NCBI GenBank assembly: GCA_051881435.1 | Contig: JBJEPW010000034.1 | Span: 1 to 64,000 of the forward strand | From: Fimenecus sp051881435 | GTDB taxonomy: Bacteria; Bacillota; Clostridia; Oscillospirales; Acutalibacteraceae | Length of the DNA stretch: 64,000 bases | Reading direction: 5' to 3' | Part shown: positions 60,470-64,000 of the stretch, in pieces | How the letters are laid out: each line of letters begins with the position of its first letter | How positions within the stretch are numbered: the first letter of the stretch is position 1 | Notes under the pieces: generated by a model | What the model saw: only the letters and a program-made list of their open reading frames with translations | Databases searched by the model: none | What the model was told of the DNA's origin: nothing | Made by a program: the position numbers and the translations under genes

Positions 60470-62158
60470 TTATTGCTTCTTCTGTGCTATACCGTACAGC
60501 AGATAACTCATTATCTTCACGAGAGCATTTTCTCGACTTTTTATGGCTGAATCAAGGCTTGCGTTATCAGAACGAACAGCGTTACTGACATAGTTATCAA
60601 GCAGATTATGAACCACTTTCTGATACTCTATTGCGTCTTCTTTTGTAACGCCGTCTCTTAAAGCAAGGCAGTCTATTGCTTTGATATAGAAATCTTTATT
60701 ATAATCATCAAACTTATCTTTGATTGCCTTCAGGTGTTCATATATTTCAATATCATCGTTGAATGCAATCGAAAAAATTAGTCTTCTGTAATTTGGGTTT
60801 GTCTCAAAGAAGTGACAACGCTCTTTCATATATTTATCAAAATCGGTGCCGATGTTTTGCTCACTCATATAAGAAATAAACATATTGACAGCTCTTTCCG
60901 CACAGCAGACATAAAGATCATCTTTATTCTTGAAGTTGTGATAAATCAATCCCTTAGATATTCCGTATTGCTTACAGATTTTGTTGATGGATGCACCATC
61001 GTAACCGTGCAGCCCGAATTGTTCACAGGCAGCGTATTTTTTAGTGGGTTTCCAAATGCCGCCGTGGGTTTTGTAAACGCTTTCACCGTATTTTTGAAGC
61101 CACGTGCCAACTTCTTTCATGCGTTGCGCCTCATTTTCGGCAATACTGCCGTCAGGCTTACAGCCTATGCTTAAAAGATAGTTTCCGTCGCCGCCCGTGC
61201 AGTTGATAAGCTGTGCGATAATTTGTTTTACACTTTTGATTTTGCCTTTTGAATACGCCCAAGCCTTGCCCAGCGGCATACAGGTTTCCCACATTCTTGT
61301 GTTTTGGAAAAAGCCTGTGTGCCCTTCGGGTGTATCATAATCTCCGGGTAAGCCCGCGCGGTTATTGATGATAATATGGGGTTGCAGTTCGCGCACCATT
61401 TTTTCAAGTTCCTCGGAATTCCACATTTCCTTTGTGAACATACCGCCGTTGTATTCAGCGTCCCACCACAAAAGGTCAATTCTGCCGTAATTCGTCATCA
61501 ATTCGCGGACGGTATTAAACATATATTCCTGATACCGCTTGTGCTTTTCTGTCAGATACCATTCTTTTCCGTCTTTCATTTGGAAATACGGCGCGGACTT
61601 GGTTGCCACGGCGTCTTTGGCGGGCACGGGCTCATAATCCGGGTGCGTCCAATCTCGCTTGGAGTAATACACGCCGATTTTCAGTCCCGCTTCGCGGAAA
61701 GCGTCAATCAATTCCTTTAAATAATCCCTGCCGAACGGTGAATTTGTAATTTTATAGTCGGAATAGGCAGTATCCCACATATGAAAACCGTCATGGTGCT
61801 TTGCGATAATCACAACATATTGAAAACCGCTTTGCTTTGCAAGACTTGCCCATTCCTTTGCATTGAATTTCGGGAAAGCAAGCTTCTTTGCCCAACCGTC
61901 ATATTCTTCGTCGGGAACGCCGCCGCCCCAAGAATTCGGATCGGGCAACTTATGAGTTGTTCTCGACCAACTGATGTCCACCATACCCATCGCGGATATG
62001 CCCACATGGAGAAATAATCCGTATTTTGCCTCACGGAACCATTTTGTGTCTGCTTCACTTGCAAAGGGATAACTGTTCCAAACCTCTTCACTGAAATATG
62101 TAAATTCTCCCCCTTGCTTTGCTTTGTCAAAATCACTTTGCTTTAAGGAATATCCCAT
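60470..62158 (-). CDS. Chimera: GH29 fucosidase barrel fused to a TetR regulator
   Basis: 562 residues with two unrelated parts in one frame. Residues 1 to about 373 are a GH29 barrel (WFREAKYGLFLHVGISAMG; AKHHDGFHMWD; nucleophile Asp in IDLLWWDAEY, about 232; NCTGGDGNYLLSIG). It breaks off at HGGIWKPTKK, where GH29 proteins normally continue into a beta domain. From AACEQFG on, the chain is a TetR protein: HTH with GYDGASINKICKQYGISKGLIYHNF and a full ligand-binding half, but lacking its own start and first residues. Junction at about 61033-61045. Probably a deletion fusion or an assembly join; if real, fucosidase stability and TetR DNA binding are both in doubt. Confidence 0.88.
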   Translation of the reverse strand: MGYSLKQSDFDKAKQGGEFTYFSEEVWNSYPFASEADTKWFREAKYGLFLHVGISAMGMVDISWSRTTHKLPDPNSWGGGVPDEEYDGWAKKLAFPKFNAKEWASLAKQSGFQYVVIIAKHHDGFHMWDTAYSDYKITNSPFGRDYLKELIDAFREAGLKIGVYYSKRDWTHPDYEPVPAKDAVATKSAPYFQMKDGKEWYLTEKHKRYQEYMFNTVRELMTNYGRIDLLWWDAEYNGGMFTKEMWNSEELEKMVRELQPHIIINNRAGLPGDYDTPEGHTGFFQNTRMWETCMPLGKAWAYSKGKIKSVKQIIAQLINCTGGDGNYLLSIGCKPDGSIAENEAQRMKEVGTWLQKYGESVYKTHGGIWKPTKKYAACEQFGLHGYDGASINKICKQYGISKGLIYHNFKNKDDLYVCCAERAVNMFISYMSEQNIGTDFDKYMKERCHFFETNPNYRRLIFSIAFNDDIEIYEHLKAIKDKFDDYNKDFYIKAIDCLALRDGVTKEDAIEYQKVVHNLLDNYVSNAVRSDNASLDSAIKSRENALVKIMSYLLYGIAQKKQ

Positions 62159-62164
62159 AATAAC

Positions 62165-63904
62165 TTACCCCTTGCTTTTCTGCACGCCAATCCACGCACA
62201 GTTATTTTTCGTTAAATAAACCGTCACTTTGCCGTTTTTGACCGTCAGCGGTTTGTTTTCATACAAATCTGTTACAGTTGCACCGTTCGGCACACGGATT
62301 TCATATTTTTTGAAATGTGCATTTCGGTTGAAAATGAAGTATTCCGTACCTTTTTCGGTTTCTTTTTTGCCGATTTCCAAGGCATCGTCAAACTGTGCAG
62401 GCACATAATCCGTATCTAAAATCCTATGCAGTCTGTCCACTTCCGCTTTGGAATATTTGCTGATATAGTCGCCTGAAAGCACCATACCGCCGCTTGCACG
62501 GATATACACATTATTCAGTTTATAAAATTTCTTTTTGGCAGGCGTTTTGTGCGCGATGCCCGCAGGGTCAACCACCGAAGACACGGTATCCGTCATTATG
62601 AGACAATCGGGGTCATTTACCCAAAGCGTATTGTGCATCCAATTCCTGTGGAAGCATTGCTCGGAAAGATTTGCCATATGATTTACATTTCTTATAACAT
62701 CATTTGTCACGCGCATACCCGTAACGAGCCCCAGCGACGGCCACATGGGCGCATTACAGCCGAGGATGAACGCTTTGTTGTCGGTTGCATCAAAAATCGT
62801 TTCCATACCCCTGCGGTAGGCTTCTACGGATGTCGAATTTTTATCGTAACGCACGCCGAAGGGTAAAGCGCCCCACACATTGGCGTCTAATTTATAGTAG
62901 CGCACGCCCCAATTTTCGTAAATTTCGCGGACAACATCATAAATATACTGCCGCGCGGCGGGGTTTGTGCCGTCGAGCATATACCAAGGCGCGTCGCGCC
63001 AGCCTTGAAAAGTAACACCCGCACAGCAAAGGGGTTTTCCGTTTTCGTCCTGCACAAAATACTCAGGGTGCTCGCGCAACAGGCGGCTTTTTTCGGAGGC
63101 GATAAACGGCGCAAGCCAAATGGCAGGCTCAAAGCCCGCTTTTTTAATGTCTTGGCAGATGTCTTTCATCGGGCGGTTGAATTTGTCGCTGGTTTCAAGC
63201 CAATCCCCCATAAAGGGCTGAAAGCCGTCGTCAATTTGTATGTATCGAAGTTTCGGTGTTTTCTCTTTAATCACCTTTAAGTTTTTAAAAATATCCTTTT
63301 CGGAAATATTCGGTCCGATGCAGTACCACGAGCACCAGCCCACAGGCGTTTCACAATAGGTTTTCGGCGGGTGATTTTTGCAAAGGATTTCCGAAAATTC
63401 CTGCAAAATCGCATTTTTCTCGCCCTGCAAAATCACCATATCTTCGAGGCAGATTTCTTCCTGTTCGCCGAATTCTAAATTTTCAAGGCATTGCACCACC
63501 TGCATTTGCGTGCCGTTCACACGGATTTCCGTGCGGAAACGGTTACAGCTCGCCGCGCCGATTAACACCGTGTTTTCGCCCGTGCCGATAAGCGCATAGT
63601 TATAAACGGTTTGAAAACCCTCGGTCTGCGGCAGTTTGTAATGGTCCTTGTCGGTGTAGCCTGTAAAGGTATCGCATTTTTTGAGCGTGCCTTTGTATTG
63701 CGTCAGTTTTTGATAGCCGTCGCCGTAAAACGGTGTGTCTGCGGGGAAACCGTGTTCGCCGCCCAACAGCACCGCTTCTTTTACCTGCGCTGCTTTTAAA
63801 ACTTTAACGCGTATATGATACGCATGATTGGCTTTTTCGATTGCAAAGTCACATGGGACAGGTGCGTTTGCACCATTGTGCAAAATAATTCCTGTAAAGT
63901 CCAT
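62165..63904 (-). CDS. Alpha-galactosidase, GH36
   Basis: 579 residues. GH36 (clan D) barrel: PVGWCSWYCIGPNISEKDI, YIQIDDGFQPFMGDW, PAIWLAPFIASEKS, nucleophile Asp in YYKLDANVWG (about residue 339) and acid/base Asp in MRVTNDVIRN (about 401). No signal peptide. Removes terminal alpha-galactose, for example from raffinose-type or blood-group B glycans. ATG 63904 is preferred to GTG 63916, which overlaps the AGAGGTG site. Six bases precede the chimera start. First visible gene of its operon; the promoter should lie in the last 90 bases of the window. Confidence 0.93.
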   Translation of the reverse strand: MDFTGIILHNGANAPVPCDFAIEKANHAYHIRVKVLKAAQVKEAVLLGGEHGFPADTPFYGDGYQKLTQYKGTLKKCDTFTGYTDKDHYKLPQTEGFQTVYNYALIGTGENTVLIGAASCNRFRTEIRVNGTQMQVVQCLENLEFGEQEEICLEDMVILQGEKNAILQEFSEILCKNHPPKTYCETPVGWCSWYCIGPNISEKDIFKNLKVIKEKTPKLRYIQIDDGFQPFMGDWLETSDKFNRPMKDICQDIKKAGFEPAIWLAPFIASEKSRLLREHPEYFVQDENGKPLCCAGVTFQGWRDAPWYMLDGTNPAARQYIYDVVREIYENWGVRYYKLDANVWGALPFGVRYDKNSTSVEAYRRGMETIFDATDNKAFILGCNAPMWPSLGLVTGMRVTNDVIRNVNHMANLSEQCFHRNWMHNTLWVNDPDCLIMTDTVSSVVDPAGIAHKTPAKKKFYKLNNVYIRASGGMVLSGDYISKYSKAEVDRLHRILDTDYVPAQFDDALEIGKKETEKGTEYFIFNRNAHFKKYEIRVPNGATVTDLYENKPLTVKNGKVTVYLTKNNCAWIGVQKSKG

Positions 63905-64000
63905 AAAATCATTCACCTCTTACAATTGTGTTTATTTTACCATATCGAAATTTGGAAAGATTCAGAAAATATGCCTAATTATTTAGAAAACCTGCTATAT

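Overview
The window looks like a chromosome segment of a low-to-mid GC gut Clostridia (Bacillota), most likely an uncultured Oscillospirales-type organism. This is inferred from Firmicutes gene order (infC-rpmI-rplT with an L20-type leader; rnc-radical SAM-smc-ftsY; yhbY-nadD-yqeK-rsfS-leuS), strong Shine-Dalgarno sites, D-Ala-D-Ala carboxypeptidases, folate-type TrmFO, and dispersed GC-rich palindromes of the kind common in gut Oscillospirales. Gene density is high and no tRNA, rRNA or CRISPR array was seen.

Layout: 1-6 kb holds purB, a solitary DpnI-type methyl-directed restriction enzyme, a VanY-like protein with altered catalytic residues, a membrane M28 peptidase and a lipoprotein. 6-25 kb is a nearly unbroken housekeeping block on the + strand: infC/rpmI/rplT, an rRNA methyltransferase, dprA, topA, trmFO, rnc, a radical SAM protein, smc, ftsY, the ITP/XTP pyrophosphatase, yhbY, nadD, yqeK, rsfS and leuS. 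A 281-bp MITE-like element sits exactly at the smc stop codon. 25-31 kb carries a cyclase, a split chromate transporter, an RNA m5U methyltransferase and a GH35 beta-galactosidase embedded in two repeat-rich spacers.

31-43 kb is envelope-related: a LysM-G5-M23 peptidase; an HPr-kinase-like / PqqD-like / ABC exporter trio resembling the tailoring-and-export part of a RiPP pathway with no visible precursor; a fused Wzz-tyrosine kinase with a (Gly-Tyr)7 tail; a MATE transporter; a CapD/FlaA1-type sugar dehydratase; and a short minus-strand operon. 43-53 kb holds ilvE, an OmpR/HisKA two-component pair, a serine hydrolase, a phosphoesterase, a DacF-type carboxypeptidase, an IseA-like membrane protein and an Agr-type LytTR/GHKL pair without agrBD.

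53-64 kb is a glycan-degradation region: MATE and two GH29 fucosidases divergent from an AraC regulator, a flavoprotein, then an operon of GH36, a GH29-TetR chimera and GH2. These enzymes lack signal peptides, so they probably act on imported oligosaccharides; no sugar transporter is visible. The most notable items are the kinase/PqqD/exporter trio, the GH29-TetR fusion, the lone DpnI, and the inverted-repeat element that supplies stop codons to two genes.
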